From positions 3,906,001 to 3,970,000 of the forward strand of contig OZ257255.1 in assembly GCA_965279655.1 (NCBI GenBank): DNA of 64,000 nt, written 5' to 3'. The number at the start of each line of letters is the position of its first letter. Position 1 is the first letter of the stretch. The notes under the pieces were generated by a model, which was not told the origin of the DNA, did not search any database, and saw only the letters and a program-made list of their open reading frames with translations. This document shows positions 16,665 through 25,648 of the stretch, piece by piece. A program made the translations under genes and the position numbers. This stretch comes from SCTM01 sp965279655. Lineage in GTDB: Bacteria; Pseudomonadota; Alphaproteobacteria; Rhodospirillales; Rhodospirillaceae.

Positions 16665-17207
16665 ATGAGTTCTGAACCCACGATGCACGGCACGACCATC
16701 CTGGCCGTGCGCAAGAACGGCAAAGTGGTGATCGCCGGCGACGGCCAAGTCACGCTTGGTCATCAAGTGATGAAGGCCAATGCGCGCAAGGTGCGCCGTT
16801 TGAGCAGCGGCGGCGTGATCGCGGGCTTCGCGGGCGCCACGGCCGACGCCTTCACCCTGTTCGAGCGGCTTGAGGCGAAACTCGAGAAACATGCCGGTCA
16901 GCTGACACGGGCGTGCGTGGAACTGGCGAAGGACTGGCGCACGGATCGCTATCTCCGTCGCCTCGAAGCCATGATGGCGGTGGCGGACAAAGAGGTATCG
17001 CTGATCCTCTCCGGCACGGGAGATGTGCTGGAACCCGACGACGGCATCATCGGGATCGGATCGGGCGGCGCCTACGCACTCGCTGCGGCACGCGCGTTGA
17101 TCGATCAACCGGACCTGGATGCGGATGCGATCGTGCGCCGCTCCATGGCGATCGCCGCCGACATCTGCATCTATACCAACCGCAACATCACGATTGAGAC
17201 CCTATGA
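16665..17207 (+). CDS. hslV: ATP-dependent protease proteolytic subunit HslV (ClpQ)
   Basis: Threonine protease forming the double-hexamer core of HslUV. 180 residues. The first nine residues are a propeptide: cleavage after MSSEPTMHG exposes T10 as the catalytic Thr1 of TTILAVRK. Other motifs are KVVIAGDGQVTLGHQVMK, KVRRL, G-IAGFAGATADAFTLFERLE and the C-terminal GIGSGGAYALAAARAL. ATG at 16665 is the start that fits this propeptide; a start 24 codons upstream is open but unlikely. Its stop overlaps the hslU start (ATGA). Confidence 0.96.
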   Translation: MSSEPTMHGTTILAVRKNGKVVIAGDGQVTLGHQVMKANARKVRRLSSGGVIAGFAGATADAFTLFERLEAKLEKHAGQLTRACVELAKDWRTDRYLRRLEAMMAVADKEVSLILSGTGDVLEPDDGIIGIGSGGAYALAAARALIDQPDLDADAIVRRSMAIAADICIYTNRNITIETL

Positions 17208-18520
17208 GCACGAGCGCCTTTTCGCCGCGGGAAATCGTTTCCGAACTCGACCGCTACATCATCGGTCAGAATGACGCCAAACGCGCCGTGGCCATCGCGC
17301 TGCGCAACCGTTGGCGCCGGCAGCAGCTGGCGCCGGATTTGCGCGAAGAGGTGATGCCCAAGAACATCCTCATGGTGGGACCGACCGGCGTCGGAAAGAC
17401 CGAGATCGCGCGCCGTCTCGCGCGCCTGGCCAATGCGCCGTTCCTGAAGGTGGAAGCCACCAAGTTCACGGAAGTGGGCTACGTCGGCCGCGATGTGGAA
17501 AGCATCATCCGCGACCTGACGGAGATTGCGCTCACCATGACCCGCGAGCGCCTGCGCAAGGCGGTGACGGCGAAAGCCGAAGCCGCGGCGGAGGACCGCG
17601 TGCTCGACGCCCTGGTGGGCGACGGTGCGTCGGTGGAGACGCGACAGAAGTTCCGCAAGATGCTGCGCGAAGGCGTGCTCTCAGAGAAAGAAATCGAGGT
17701 GCAGGTGCAGGATTCGCCCGGCAACGCCATGCCCACCATGGATATTCCCGGCATGCCCGGCGCCCAGATGGGCATGGTGAACCTGGGCGAGATGTTCGGC
17801 GGCATGTTCGGCAACCGCACGAAGCCGCGGAAGATGAGCGTGCAGCAGTCCTACGAAGTGCTGATGCGGGAGGAATCCGACAAGCTGCTCGACCAGGAGC
17901 GCGTGACGCGGGAAGCCATCGCATTGGTCGAGAACGACGGCATCGTGTTCCTGGATGAGATCGACAAGATCACGGCGCGCCAGGATGCCAGGGGCGCCGA
18001 TGTGAGCCGCGAAGGCGTGCAGCGCGACCTGTTGCCCCTTATCGAGGGCACCACTGTGTCCACCAAGCATGGCCCGGTGAAGACCGACCACATCCTGTTT
18101 ATCGCCTCAGGCGCGTTCCATCTCGCCAAGCCTGCGGATCTGCTGCCGGAACTGCAAGGCCGCCTGCCGATCCGGGTCGAGCTGCAAGCGCTGACGCGCG
18201 ATGATCTTGTGCGCATTCTCACCGAGACCGAGGCGAGCCTGATCCGCCAGTACACGGCATTGTTGGCAACCGAGAACGTGACGCTGGAATTCGCCGACGA
18301 CGCGGTGCCGGCTATCGCCGACCTGGCGGCGGAGATCAATACCGCCGTGGAGAACATCGGTGCGCGGCGTCTGCACACGGTTCTGGAACGGCTGTTGGAA
18401 GAGATCAGCTTCACCGCGACCGATCGCGCCGGCGAAACCTTCCGGGTCGATGCGGCCTATGTGCACAGCCAAGTAGGCGAACTCGCCAAGAAGGGCGACC
18501 TCAGCCGGTTCATTCTCTGA
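17204..18520 (+). CDS. hslU: HslU (ClpY) unfoldase ATPase
   Basis: AAA+ partner of HslV that unfolds substrates and feeds them to the protease. 438 residues, close to E. coli (443). Walker A GPTGVGKT at 59-66, Walker B near GIVFLDEIDKI, the I-domain insert with DIPGMPGAQMGMVNLGEMFG between them, sensor 1 in ILFIASGAFH, and the GARRLHTVLERLLEEISF sensor-2 segment. The C-terminus ends L-SRFIL, the tail that docks into HslV. The start overlaps the hslV stop by four bases, so the two subunits are translationally coupled. Confidence 0.97.
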   Translation: MSTSAFSPREIVSELDRYIIGQNDAKRAVAIALRNRWRRQQLAPDLREEVMPKNILMVGPTGVGKTEIARRLARLANAPFLKVEATKFTEVGYVGRDVESIIRDLTEIALTMTRERLRKAVTAKAEAAAEDRVLDALVGDGASVETRQKFRKMLREGVLSEKEIEVQVQDSPGNAMPTMDIPGMPGAQMGMVNLGEMFGGMFGNRTKPRKMSVQQSYEVLMREESDKLLDQERVTREAIALVENDGIVFLDEIDKITARQDARGADVSREGVQRDLLPLIEGTTVSTKHGPVKTDHILFIASGAFHLAKPADLLPELQGRLPIRVELQALTRDDLVRILTETEASLIRQYTALLATENVTLEFADDAVPAIADLAAEINTAVENIGARRLHTVLERLLEEISFTATDRAGETFRVDAAYVHSQVGELAKKGDLSRFIL

Positions 18521-18534
18521 CTAGAGGGCGCGCG

Positions 18535-20817
18535 CTATCCAGCTAAGCGCGCCGATTTCGTCTGTTCGAGGACCGCGCCGATCTTCTCGGCCAGTTCTTG
18601 TTTGCGGAACGGCTTCTGCAACAGCATCACGCCCGCATCGAGACGGCCGTGATGGACCACCGCACTCTCGGTATACCCGGACATGTAGACCACTTTGAGG
18701 GTCGGGCGCATCTTGAGAGCCTTCTCGGCGAGGTCGCGGCCGTTGTAGGCGCCGGGCAGGATCACATCGGTCAGAAGCAGATCGGGCGCCTGCTTGGAGA
18801 GCACCGCGAGCGCCTCCTCGCCCGAGCCCGCCTGCAAGACCCGGTAGCCAAGACTTGTCAGCATGGTTTCGGCGAGGGAGCGCACGTCGGCGTCGTCCTC
18901 CACGACCAGGATGGTTTCCTTGCCGGTGCGCAGCGGCGCGGTGGATGTGACGAGTTCGAGCCGCGCGGTGTCGTGCATGCGCGGCAGATAGATCCGCACG
19001 GTCGTGCCTTGGCCGACTTCGCTGTAGATTTTGACGTGACCGCGGGACTGTTTCACCACGCCGTAGACCATGCTCAAGCCCAACCCCGATCCCTTGCCCG
19101 GCTCCTTGGTCGTGAAAAACGGATCGAACACCCGTTCCATCACAGCCGCCGGAATGCCGGTGCCCGTGTCCGACACGGCCAGCATGACGTATTCGCCCGG
19201 GCGGATGTCCGCGCCTTGCGCGGTGGCTTCGTCGAGTAGGGTATTGGCGGTTTCAAGCGTGAGCTTGCCGCCGGAAGGCATGGCGTCGCGCGCGTTGATG
19301 GCGAGGTTGAGCAACGCGCTTTGAATCTGGCCGGGATCGACTTCGCAATCCCACGTGGCCGGCTGCACCGAGAGCCCAATCTCGATGTTCTCGCCGATCG
19401 TGCGCGTGAGCATTTCCACGGTCTCACGCAGAAGTTTGCTCATGTCCACCCGCGTCGGATCAAGCGGCTGCTTGCGCGCGAAGGCCAGCAGGCTCTTCAC
19501 GAGGGCGGCGCCGCGGTCGGCACCGCGCACGGCCGTCTTCACCAGACCCAGGAGCGCAGGTTGCTTATCGAGTGCGACTTCCAGCAGTTCGAGATTGCCG
19601 AGAATGACCATCAGGAGATTGTTGAAGTCATGGGCCACGCCCCCCGTGAGCTGACCGATGGCTTCCATTTTTTGCGCCTGGCGCAGCTGTTGCTCGACCT
19701 GGCGCTTGTCGGTGATGTCTTCCGAGAATCCGAGCAGGAACTGGGCCTGGCCCTTTTCGTCGATCACCGGCACGGCGCGGGTCTGCAGATGAAGCACCCC
19801 GCGATCGCGCGTCGCGATCACCTCGTCGAGGATGGTCTCCGGCTGTCCGGACTTTAGCACGCGTCGGTCGCGCGCCAGGAACTGATCGGCCTGTTCACGC
19901 GGGAAGACCTCGTGATCGGTCTTGCCGATCAACTCGGTACGGTCGTAGCCCAACAAATCTTCCGCGCCGCGATTGACCAGCACGAAGCGGTGCTCACGCG
20001 CGTCCTTGATGAACAACATGCCGGGGACGTGTTCGATCACTAGCTTGAGAAAGGCGCGCGTGCGGACGAGGTCCTCGTCCTTCAGCTTCAGAGCGTCGCT
20101 GGTGGAGGAAAGTTCTGCCGTGCGCGTGGCCACGTCTTCCGCGAGACGTGCATTCAGCCGGCGGAGTTCGCCCTTCACCACTTCGCGGCGCTCCGCATCG
20201 GCACGCATGACCAGGAGCACGAAACCGATCAAACCGATGCTCAACACCGTGCCGCCGGCGAGCAAGGCCTGCGCGATGGCGGCCGTGGTCGCGGCGTTGC
20301 GCGTGCGGTCACCATAGAGAATCGTCTCGGCCTGGGTCATCTCCGTAGTGGCGTTGTAGACGCCGTCGAGAGCTTCCTTCGTCGCCATCATGTCCGGCAA
20401 CGGTGCGCCGGCCTTGGCTTGCGCCAAGTCGGCGTCGATCAGCGCGAAGCCCTCCGTCATGCGTCGTTGAAGCTCTTCAATTCGCCGCGACTGCTCGGGA
20501 TTGTCGGCAACGAGGGATCGCACGGCACCCACCGCCGCCGTGAGACGTTGACGCGACGCGTTATAGGCATCGACAAAGAACGGATCGCCGCCGATGAGGA
20601 AGGCGCGCTCCCGCGCCGCCGCGGCGGTGAGGTTGATCACGATCTCATGGAGACCGGCGATGACCTTCTGCGAATGATCGACCAGAGCGTTGGCGCGCTC
20701 GAGCCGCGCGAAGGTGATCCAAGAGAATGCGCTGGTGGTGCAAATCAGGACGAACGCGAGCACAACCAGCGGCTTGCTCAAGCGCATCAGAAAGGTGCTC
20801 TCGCTCGCGTCGGCCAT
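18535..20817 (-). CDS. Hybrid histidine kinase: CHASE3-PAS-HisKA-HATPase-REC
   Basis: 760 residues. Order: span 1 (about 15-35), periplasmic CHASE3-like sensor (40-180, with RERAFLIGGDPFFVDAY), span 2 (183-204), PAS (255-372, HVPGMLFIKDAREHRFVLVN), HisKA with H396 in GGVAHDFNNLL, HATPase with N-box INARDAMPSGG and G-box PGKGSGLGLSMVYG, and a receiver domain with D684 in LLLTDVILPG. No output domain, so it probably signals through phosphotransfer to an unlinked partner. ATG 20817 is preferred to ATG 20859. Convergent with hslU; no response regulator adjoins it. Signal unknown. Confidence 0.88.
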   Translation of the reverse strand: MADASESTFLMRLSKPLVVLAFVLICTTSAFSWITFARLERANALVDHSQKVIAGLHEIVINLTAAAARERAFLIGGDPFFVDAYNASRQRLTAAVGAVRSLVADNPEQSRRIEELQRRMTEGFALIDADLAQAKAGAPLPDMMATKEALDGVYNATTEMTQAETILYGDRTRNAATTAAIAQALLAGGTVLSIGLIGFVLLVMRADAERREVVKGELRRLNARLAEDVATRTAELSSTSDALKLKDEDLVRTRAFLKLVIEHVPGMLFIKDAREHRFVLVNRGAEDLLGYDRTELIGKTDHEVFPREQADQFLARDRRVLKSGQPETILDEVIATRDRGVLHLQTRAVPVIDEKGQAQFLLGFSEDITDKRQVEQQLRQAQKMEAIGQLTGGVAHDFNNLLMVILGNLELLEVALDKQPALLGLVKTAVRGADRGAALVKSLLAFARKQPLDPTRVDMSKLLRETVEMLTRTIGENIEIGLSVQPATWDCEVDPGQIQSALLNLAINARDAMPSGGKLTLETANTLLDEATAQGADIRPGEYVMLAVSDTGTGIPAAVMERVFDPFFTTKEPGKGSGLGLSMVYGVVKQSRGHVKIYSEVGQGTTVRIYLPRMHDTARLELVTSTAPLRTGKETILVVEDDADVRSLAETMLTSLGYRVLQAGSGEEALAVLSKQAPDLLLTDVILPGAYNGRDLAEKALKMRPTLKVVYMSGYTESAVVHHGRLDAGVMLLQKPFRKQELAEKIGAVLEQTKSARLAG

Positions 20818-20933
20818 TCTGCCGTCCCGGCCTGTCCTAGCTGCCGTCCTTGTTAACATTATGGGGGGTCACGGTGAAATAGCCTCGGGGACATTGCGAC
20901 CCAGGGTTGTCGTTCGTTTCGGAAACGTACCTG

Positions 20934-21467
20934 TTAAGTGCTTCTGTTGCGGCGCAAAAGCACATAAAGCGCCCCCGATCCCCCGTGGTGGGGACCGGCT
21001 TCCCGGACCGCGAGAATCAAGGGCCGCAGGGAGGGGTGGTCGAGCCAGTGGATTGCCTCGGAACGGATTCGCCCGCGCCCATCCGGACCGCCTTTGCCGG
21101 TGATGATGATGACGAATCGCTGACCGCCGCTCGCCGCCGCGCGGACGAAACCGCTGACCGCCGCCTGTGCCTCCTTCAGGGTGCGGCCGTGGAGGTCGAG
21201 CCGGCCTTCGATCGGCATGCGGCCCTTGGCGAACCGCTCCGCCGTGCGGCGGTCGATGCCGGCGCTCGCGCCCAAGGCAAGCGGCGCGGGTGCGGCGCGG
21301 CGCGGCGGCGCGGGTTGCTGCGGCGGCGCCGGCTCGATCTCATCGGGTTGGGGATGGCGTGGTGCCTGGGCCGCGGGCGGCACAGCGCGCCCGTAGTGCG
21401 GCGTCACGCGGCGCGTGACGAAACGCCATAAGGCAAGCTCTTCTTCGGTGAGATCGCGACGGCTCAT
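20934..21467 (-). CDS. Smr-domain protein
   Basis: 177 residues. The N-terminal third is an alphaproteobacterial lead-in (LTEEELALWRFVTRRVTP) followed by a proline-alanine linker. The C-terminal Smr (MutS2-type) nuclease domain has the RLDLHGRTLKEA motif and the IITGKGG turn, with GP-RGRIRSEA-HWL after it. Smr domains nick or cut DNA or RNA; some MutS2 and SmrB proteins cleave mRNA on collided ribosomes. This stand-alone form commonly follows mltA and tim44 in alphaproteobacteria, as here. Target unknown. Confidence 0.85.
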   Translation of the reverse strand: MSRRDLTEEELALWRFVTRRVTPHYGRAVPPAAQAPRHPQPDEIEPAPPQQPAPPRRAAPAPLALGASAGIDRRTAERFAKGRMPIEGRLDLHGRTLKEAQAAVSGFVRAAASGGQRFVIIITGKGGPDGRGRIRSEAIHWLDHPSLRPLILAVREAGPHHGGSGALYVLLRRNRST

Positions 21468-21506
21468 GGGTGTGAACGCGAGGCCGGCGCGGGCCGGCGT
21501 TGCGCG

Positions 21507-22049
21507 TTAGAGGTCGAGTTCTTTGAGACGCGTTCCATCGCCGGCGTCGTCATCGCCGGCACGCGGCCGGTTGAAGGTGTTGAACGTTTCCACACCTTCC
21601 ATCTCCATTTCCGGCAGATAGCGCGTCACAAAGGCCCGCCAATCGCCGTCCGGTGACACGCAGCGCGTCTTGTTCATGTAGTTCAGCGCGATCACGAGGC
21701 CACCCATCTTCCACAGGATGTTCCAGTTGTGGAGATTGTCGATCGCCGCGTCGAGGGCGCGACGATAAAGCCGCTGGGCCACCCACGGGCGCACAACGAA
21801 CAGATAGAACAGCACACCCAGCACCATGATCGCGGTGCCGAGCAGGAGGTTCAGGAAGAACATCACCGCCAGCGCGCCACCTAAAATCATGAGCAGGGGG
21901 CCGATGTTTTCCCACGGATCCCACACAGGCGACTTCGGATGGTTGAGCCGATCGAAGTCGACGAACACGCCGATGCGGTCCGCCTGGTAAGACTCCACCA
22001 GACGCGCGTACAGCGCTCGATCCCGTTTCTTTTCGCCAGGCTTCGCCAT
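21507..22049 (-). CDS. Two-span membrane protein, unknown
   Basis: 180 residues, not recognised as a family. Two adjacent hydrophobic segments (about 50-90: IGPLLMILGGALAVMFFLNL then LLGTAIMVLGVLFYLFVV) are probably an inner-membrane hairpin. The N-terminus is charged and cytoplasmic-looking; the C-terminal half is soluble, with W-ILWKMGGLVIALNYMNKT and an acidic tail. ATG at 22049. It lies between mltA and smr on the same strand (54 and 39 base gaps), so it may be co-transcribed. Function unknown. Confidence 0.65.
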   Translation of the reverse strand: MAKPGEKKRDRALYARLVESYQADRIGVFVDFDRLNHPKSPVWDPWENIGPLLMILGGALAVMFFLNLLLGTAIMVLGVLFYLFVVRPWVAQRLYRRALDAAIDNLHNWNILWKMGGLVIALNYMNKTRCVSPDGDWRAFVTRYLPEMEMEGVETFNTFNRPRAGDDDAGDGTRLKELDL

Positions 22050-22103
22050 GCGTGCAGGGTAAGTCCGACAACTTACTCAAAACTAAACATGAAATGAGCC
22101 TCG

Positions 22104-23336
22104 TCATCCGCCCGAACGCGGCACCAGGGCCATATAGCGGCCTGGGCTTTTCATGCGGGCCGCGACAGCGAAAGCAGGCTCGCCGAAACCCCAGAACACG
22201 TCGCCGCGGACGGCACCCGTGATCGCAGCGCCCGTGTCTTGCGCGACGACCAGGCGTCGGAACGGCTTACCGTCCGGATCGACCGTGTCGAGCCATACCA
22301 GCGCGCCCAGCGGCACGACCCGCGGGTCAACGGCGAGGGAGCGCTGCGCCGTCAACGGTACGCCCAGGGCGCCGATCGGACCGCCATCCACCGGACCGGG
22401 TTTGAAGAAGATGTAGCGGGCGTTCTGGTTCATGTAGGCGGCGGCTTCCGCCGGATGATCCCGCAGCCACGCGCGTACATTGTCCATGGTCGCCGACTTC
22501 AGCACGCCCGCCGCAAGCAAGATGCTGCCGATGCCTTTAAAGCGATGGCCGTTATGTCCAGCAAAGCTGAGCCGCAGCGTCGTGCCGTCAGTCAGCGCCA
22601 CGCGACCGGAGCCTTGGATGTGGAGGATATGGGCCGCGACGGGATCGTCGACCCACGCCACTACATCGGCGCTGTCCGCCACGGCCTTTTCCGCGTCGAT
22701 CTCCGTGCGCGTGAAGTAAGGGGTGAGCGAAGGACCGCGCGCGCCGGTCGCGACGCGACCCACGACTTGGCGCGGCATCGCCGGCGGCAGCTTGTCGACA
22801 AAAGCCGACAGATCCACCGTCACCAGATCCCGCGGCACGCCGTAGATCGGGACAGTGAAACGCGCATCTTTCGTCAGCGATCCGTTGAGTTCGGCTTCGT
22901 AGTAGCCGGTGAAGGTGCCCGTTGCGCCGGTGTCCGCGGCTGCGATCGCGACGGCGGTGAAATTTGCTTCGATCGCCGCGCGCAACGCGTCATCATTGGT
23001 CGCCGGCGCGATCGACGCGCAGGCTTGCTGCCAATCCTGCACCGGCCGGCCGAGTGCGCCTTCGCCGATGGCCGCCGATGGGGGCTTCGCTGCGAATACG
23101 TTGCAAGACGCTTGCAGGGCAGGTTTTGCTTCCATCATCCGATCTTCGCGCCAGCCGTCCAGATCGGCGAAGGCAACCGGGGACAGCACGGGCGCAAGCG
23201 CAGGCGTCGGCGTGGGGGCCTGCGCAACCGGCGCAGGCGTTATCGGTACGGAGCGCGGTGCCGCGAACCATCCGCCGGCGAAGCCCGCGGCGATTCCGGC
23301 GACGGCGACGATACCGATGAGAAGTGCATTCCGCAC
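22104..23336 (-). CDS. mltA: Membrane-bound lytic murein transglycosylase MltA
   Basis: Cleaves the glycan strands of peptidoglycan, forming 1,6-anhydro ends. 410 residues. An N-terminal hydrophobic segment (IGIVAVAGIAAGFAGGWFAA) serves as signal or anchor; there is no lipobox cysteine, unlike E. coli MltA. The MltA domain has F-GYYEAELNGS and VPIYGVP, and the 3D domain has the catalytic aspartate in VVAQDTGAAI-GAVRGD-FWG. The start is GTG at 23336 with no clear Shine-Dalgarno. It follows tim44 by 31 bases. Confidence 0.92.
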   Translation of the reverse strand: MRNALLIGIVAVAGIAAGFAGGWFAAPRSVPITPAPVAQAPTPTPALAPVLSPVAFADLDGWREDRMMEAKPALQASCNVFAAKPPSAAIGEGALGRPVQDWQQACASIAPATNDDALRAAIEANFTAVAIAAADTGATGTFTGYYEAELNGSLTKDARFTVPIYGVPRDLVTVDLSAFVDKLPPAMPRQVVGRVATGARGPSLTPYFTRTEIDAEKAVADSADVVAWVDDPVAAHILHIQGSGRVALTDGTTLRLSFAGHNGHRFKGIGSILLAAGVLKSATMDNVRAWLRDHPAEAAAYMNQNARYIFFKPGPVDGGPIGALGVPLTAQRSLAVDPRVVPLGALVWLDTVDPDGKPFRRLVVAQDTGAAITGAVRGDVFWGFGEPAFAVAARMKSPGRYMALVPRSGG

Positions 23337-23367
23337 GGCGTCTAACCGCGGGCCGGAGGGCCGGCGA

Positions 23368-24069
23368 TCATTCCACGCTGCGGGTGGCGATCAGGACCCA
23401 ATTGGGGTCTCGGCTCGACATATCGCGGGCAAACGTCCAGATGTCGGTCAGGGAGTCGACGTGATCCTTGTCGCCCTCGATGATCTTGCCGTCCTTGTCC
23501 TTGATGACGTTGACCTGCTCGCTCTGAAAGCGCACGGCCACTTCGGCGCGGGTGCCGTGCATCTCCGCGCTTTCGAGCTTTGCGGGCTTCAAGACAACCA
23601 GCTCGGTTTCCATGGTTTCGCCGCGCTCTTCCCGATCCTGGATCGCGGCCGCAAAACGACCGAACACTTCGGTCGAGAGCAACGGCCGCAAGGTATCGAT
23701 GTCATGACGCGCAAACGCGGTGACGATCATCTCGAAGGCCTTCGATCCGCCTTCAAGGAAACGGGCGGCCGAGAAGCTCGGGTCGGCCATCTTGATCTGC
23801 ACAAGGCCCGGTTCGAGGGGCGTGTTCTGGTAGGCGGGCTCGATGTCGGTCGCGTCCCGCGGCCGGCGCACACCCGGAAGATTGACCACGTTGTCGGAGC
23901 CGCGATCCTTGCGCCCGAAGGCGTCGGGGGTGAGGTTGTCCGGAGCGGAGTCACGGTTCTCGTTCGGATCATGGCCGGTGCGGCGGCCCAGCACGCTGCG
24001 CAGGCGCAGCACGATGAATCCCGCCACCATGGCGAGAATGATGATGTCGATAAACTGGAAGCCTTCCAT
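23368..24069 (-). CDS. Tim44-domain protein (TimA-like)
   Basis: 233 residues. One N-terminal span (FIDIIILAMVAGFIVLRLRS), a disordered middle, and a C-terminal Tim44/MBA1-like domain (about 95-230) with F-A-RFLEGGSKAFEMIVTAFA and D-LRPLLS-EVFGRF. In mitochondria this fold anchors the import motor; in alphaproteobacteria its role is undefined. ATG 24069. The tim44-mltA-smr run divergent from secB is a conserved alphaproteobacterial layout. Confidence 0.85.
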   Translation of the reverse strand: MEGFQFIDIIILAMVAGFIVLRLRSVLGRRTGHDPNENRDSAPDNLTPDAFGRKDRGSDNVVNLPGVRRPRDATDIEPAYQNTPLEPGLVQIKMADPSFSAARFLEGGSKAFEMIVTAFARHDIDTLRPLLSTEVFGRFAAAIQDREERGETMETELVVLKPAKLESAEMHGTRAEVAVRFQSEQVNVIKDKDGKIIEGDKDHVDSLTDIWTFARDMSSRDPNWVLIATRSVE

Positions 24070-24375
24070 TTAGTGCGGTCCAGTCGGCGCCGGAACGGGC
24101 CGTGTGAGGTGGAGCGAGTGGCGAGGGGTCGGAAGGACCCGCCGACAACGCGCGCCGAACCCATAACGTTGAAAATAGGGGGTCGGACCCTAAAGGGCAA
24201 GGCGGCCCCCGGTTTACTTGGATTTTTCTGGGGCGAAACCTGTGAAGCGCCGAACCGCTTGCGACCATCGCCGCGGCAGCGGCGCTTGTCTCCTTCCACG
24301 GAAGCATGGTAGGTCGCGGGCCGCTAAAACCGCGGGCGGTCTGCTCCGCGGCCCGTGATCGCACTGGAGACTCCG
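24070..24375. other. Intergenic region between tim44 and secB
   Basis: 306 bases with no gene. It must carry the promoters of two divergent units. GGGTC/GACCC words occur several times near 24126-24192 and could form short hairpins. No clear -35/-10 pair or operator was found. Confidence 0.4.
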
Positions 24376-24903
24376 ATGAGCGAAGCGCCGACCCCGACGA
24401 TGGCCGATGAACCCGCACCGGTCGCTCCGCTGCGGATCCTGGCCCAATACATCCGGGACCTGTCATTCGAGGTGCCGGGGGGGCCTGAGATCTTCCCGCT
24501 TCTGCGCACCGCCTCGCCGGAGATTCCGACTTCGATCGATATGTCCATGCGCCATATGTCGGACACCACCTATGAGGTGACCCTGTCGGCCCATATCGAG
24601 GCCTTCGTCGCCGGAAAGACAGCCTTCATCCTCGAGGTCGAATACGGCGCCGTGGTCGAACTCGACGAGACCATTATTCCGCCAGAACATCTCCATGTGG
24701 CGCTGCTGATGGAAGTGCCGCGGTTGATGTTCCCGTTCGTGCGCCAGATCGTCGCCGACATGACCGTGAGCGGCGGCTTCCCGCCGCTGATGCTGCAGAT
24801 GGTCGATTTCGGCGACATTTACCGGAAGAAGTTCGGTCTCGGCGGCCAGATCGTCCAGAAGACCGGCGACGCTGTCCCGCCCGAAGGCTCGACTATCAAC
24901 TAG
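24376..24903 (+). CDS. secB: Protein-export chaperone SecB
   Basis: Homotetrameric chaperone that keeps preproteins unfolded and hands them to SecA. 175 residues. An A/P-rich N-terminus leads into the SecB core: ILAQYIRDLSFEVPGGPEIF, F-EVEYGAV then L-VALLMEVPRLMFPFVRQIV and GGFPPLMLQMVDFGDIY. ATG 24376 follows TGGAGACTCCG; an upstream ATG adds seven residues and is less well placed. The stop codon lies in a 12-base tandem repeat. Confidence 0.95.
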   Translation: MSEAPTPTMADEPAPVAPLRILAQYIRDLSFEVPGGPEIFPLLRTASPEIPTSIDMSMRHMSDTTYEVTLSAHIEAFVAGKTAFILEVEYGAVVELDETIIPPEHLHVALLMEVPRLMFPFVRQIVADMTVSGGFPPLMLQMVDFGDIYRKKFGLGGQIVQKTGDAVPPEGSTIN

Positions 24904-24927
24904 GCTGGCAACTAGGCTGGCAACTAG
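24899..24927 (+). repeat. 12-base tandem repeat across the secB stop
   Basis: The unit AACTAGGCTGGC occurs twice in full, then AACTAG again with a diverging end, beginning in the last secB codon. Each unit keeps an in-frame TAG, so secB has three successive stops. A recent slippage duplication is the simplest reading. Confidence 0.8.
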
Positions 24928-24934
24928 GCCGGAC

Positions 24935-25645
24935 CTAGGCCGCCGCGGTCTCGTCCGCGGACTTGTTCCACAGCGGATTTTTCAAGGTCCCGACAAACGC
25001 GGCATGAGCCGACGCTTCCTCGGCGCTGGGCGCATGGGGACGCGGCGGGCGCATCGCGGCGGCGCGTTCGCGTGTGGTGGACGTAACCGGCGCCGGGGTC
25101 GAGGCGTTGGCGACATTCAGCAGGAGGCCAGGTTCGCGGCCACCGATTAGTTCCAGGTAGACCTTCGCCAACAGTTCCGCGTCGAGCAACGCGCCGTGTT
25201 TGGTCCGGTGGGCTGTGTCGATCTGAAAGCGGCGGCAGAGGGCGTCGAGACTTGCCTGAGCACCGGGAAATTTACGCCGTGCGAGATCGACGGTGTCGAT
25301 GGTGCGACCCGACGGCAATGGTTCGCGCCCGACGCGTTGCAGCTCGGCGTTGACGAAACCGATATCGAAGCTCGCGTTGTGGGCGACAAGCGGCGCATCC
25401 CCGATGAAGGCGAGGAATTCGTCGACGACGGCGGCAAACAAAGGCTTGTCCGCCAGGAAGGCCGCGGAGATGCCGTGGACACGCTCCGCTTCCGGCGGCA
25501 TGTCCCGTTCCGGGTTGATGTACACTTGATAGGTACGCCCGGTCGGCATGTGGTTCATCAGCTCGACCGCGCCGATTTCGACGAGGCGGTCCCCGCCGCG
25601 CGGGTTCAGCCCGGTGGTTTCGGTATCGAGAATGATCTGGCGCAC
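24935..25645 (-). CDS. dnaQ: DNA polymerase III epsilon subunit (proofreading exonuclease)
   Basis: 3'-5' exonuclease that proofreads for the replicative polymerase. 236 residues. Exo I is LDTETTGLNP (D7, E9), Exo II is VAHNASFDIGFVNAEL, Exo III is HGALLDAELLAKVYLEL. The tail after about 175 is flexible and carries an LKNPLWN segment that could be the clamp- or alpha-binding part. The start is GTG at 25645, three bases after the coaE stop, so translation is coupled. Last gene of the ppsR-maf-aroE-coaE-dnaQ run. Confidence 0.95.
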   Translation of the reverse strand: MRQIILDTETTGLNPRGGDRLVEIGAVELMNHMPTGRTYQVYINPERDMPPEAERVHGISAAFLADKPLFAAVVDEFLAFIGDAPLVAHNASFDIGFVNAELQRVGREPLPSGRTIDTVDLARRKFPGAQASLDALCRRFQIDTAHRTKHGALLDAELLAKVYLELIGGREPGLLLNVANASTPAPVTSTTRERAAAMRPPRPHAPSAEEASAHAAFVGTLKNPLWNKSADETAAA

Positions 25646-25648
25646 GCG

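Noticed and set aside
22239..24312. Long plus-strand frames of 368 and 467 codons
   Set aside because: Antisense to mltA and tim44, which carry clear family motifs.
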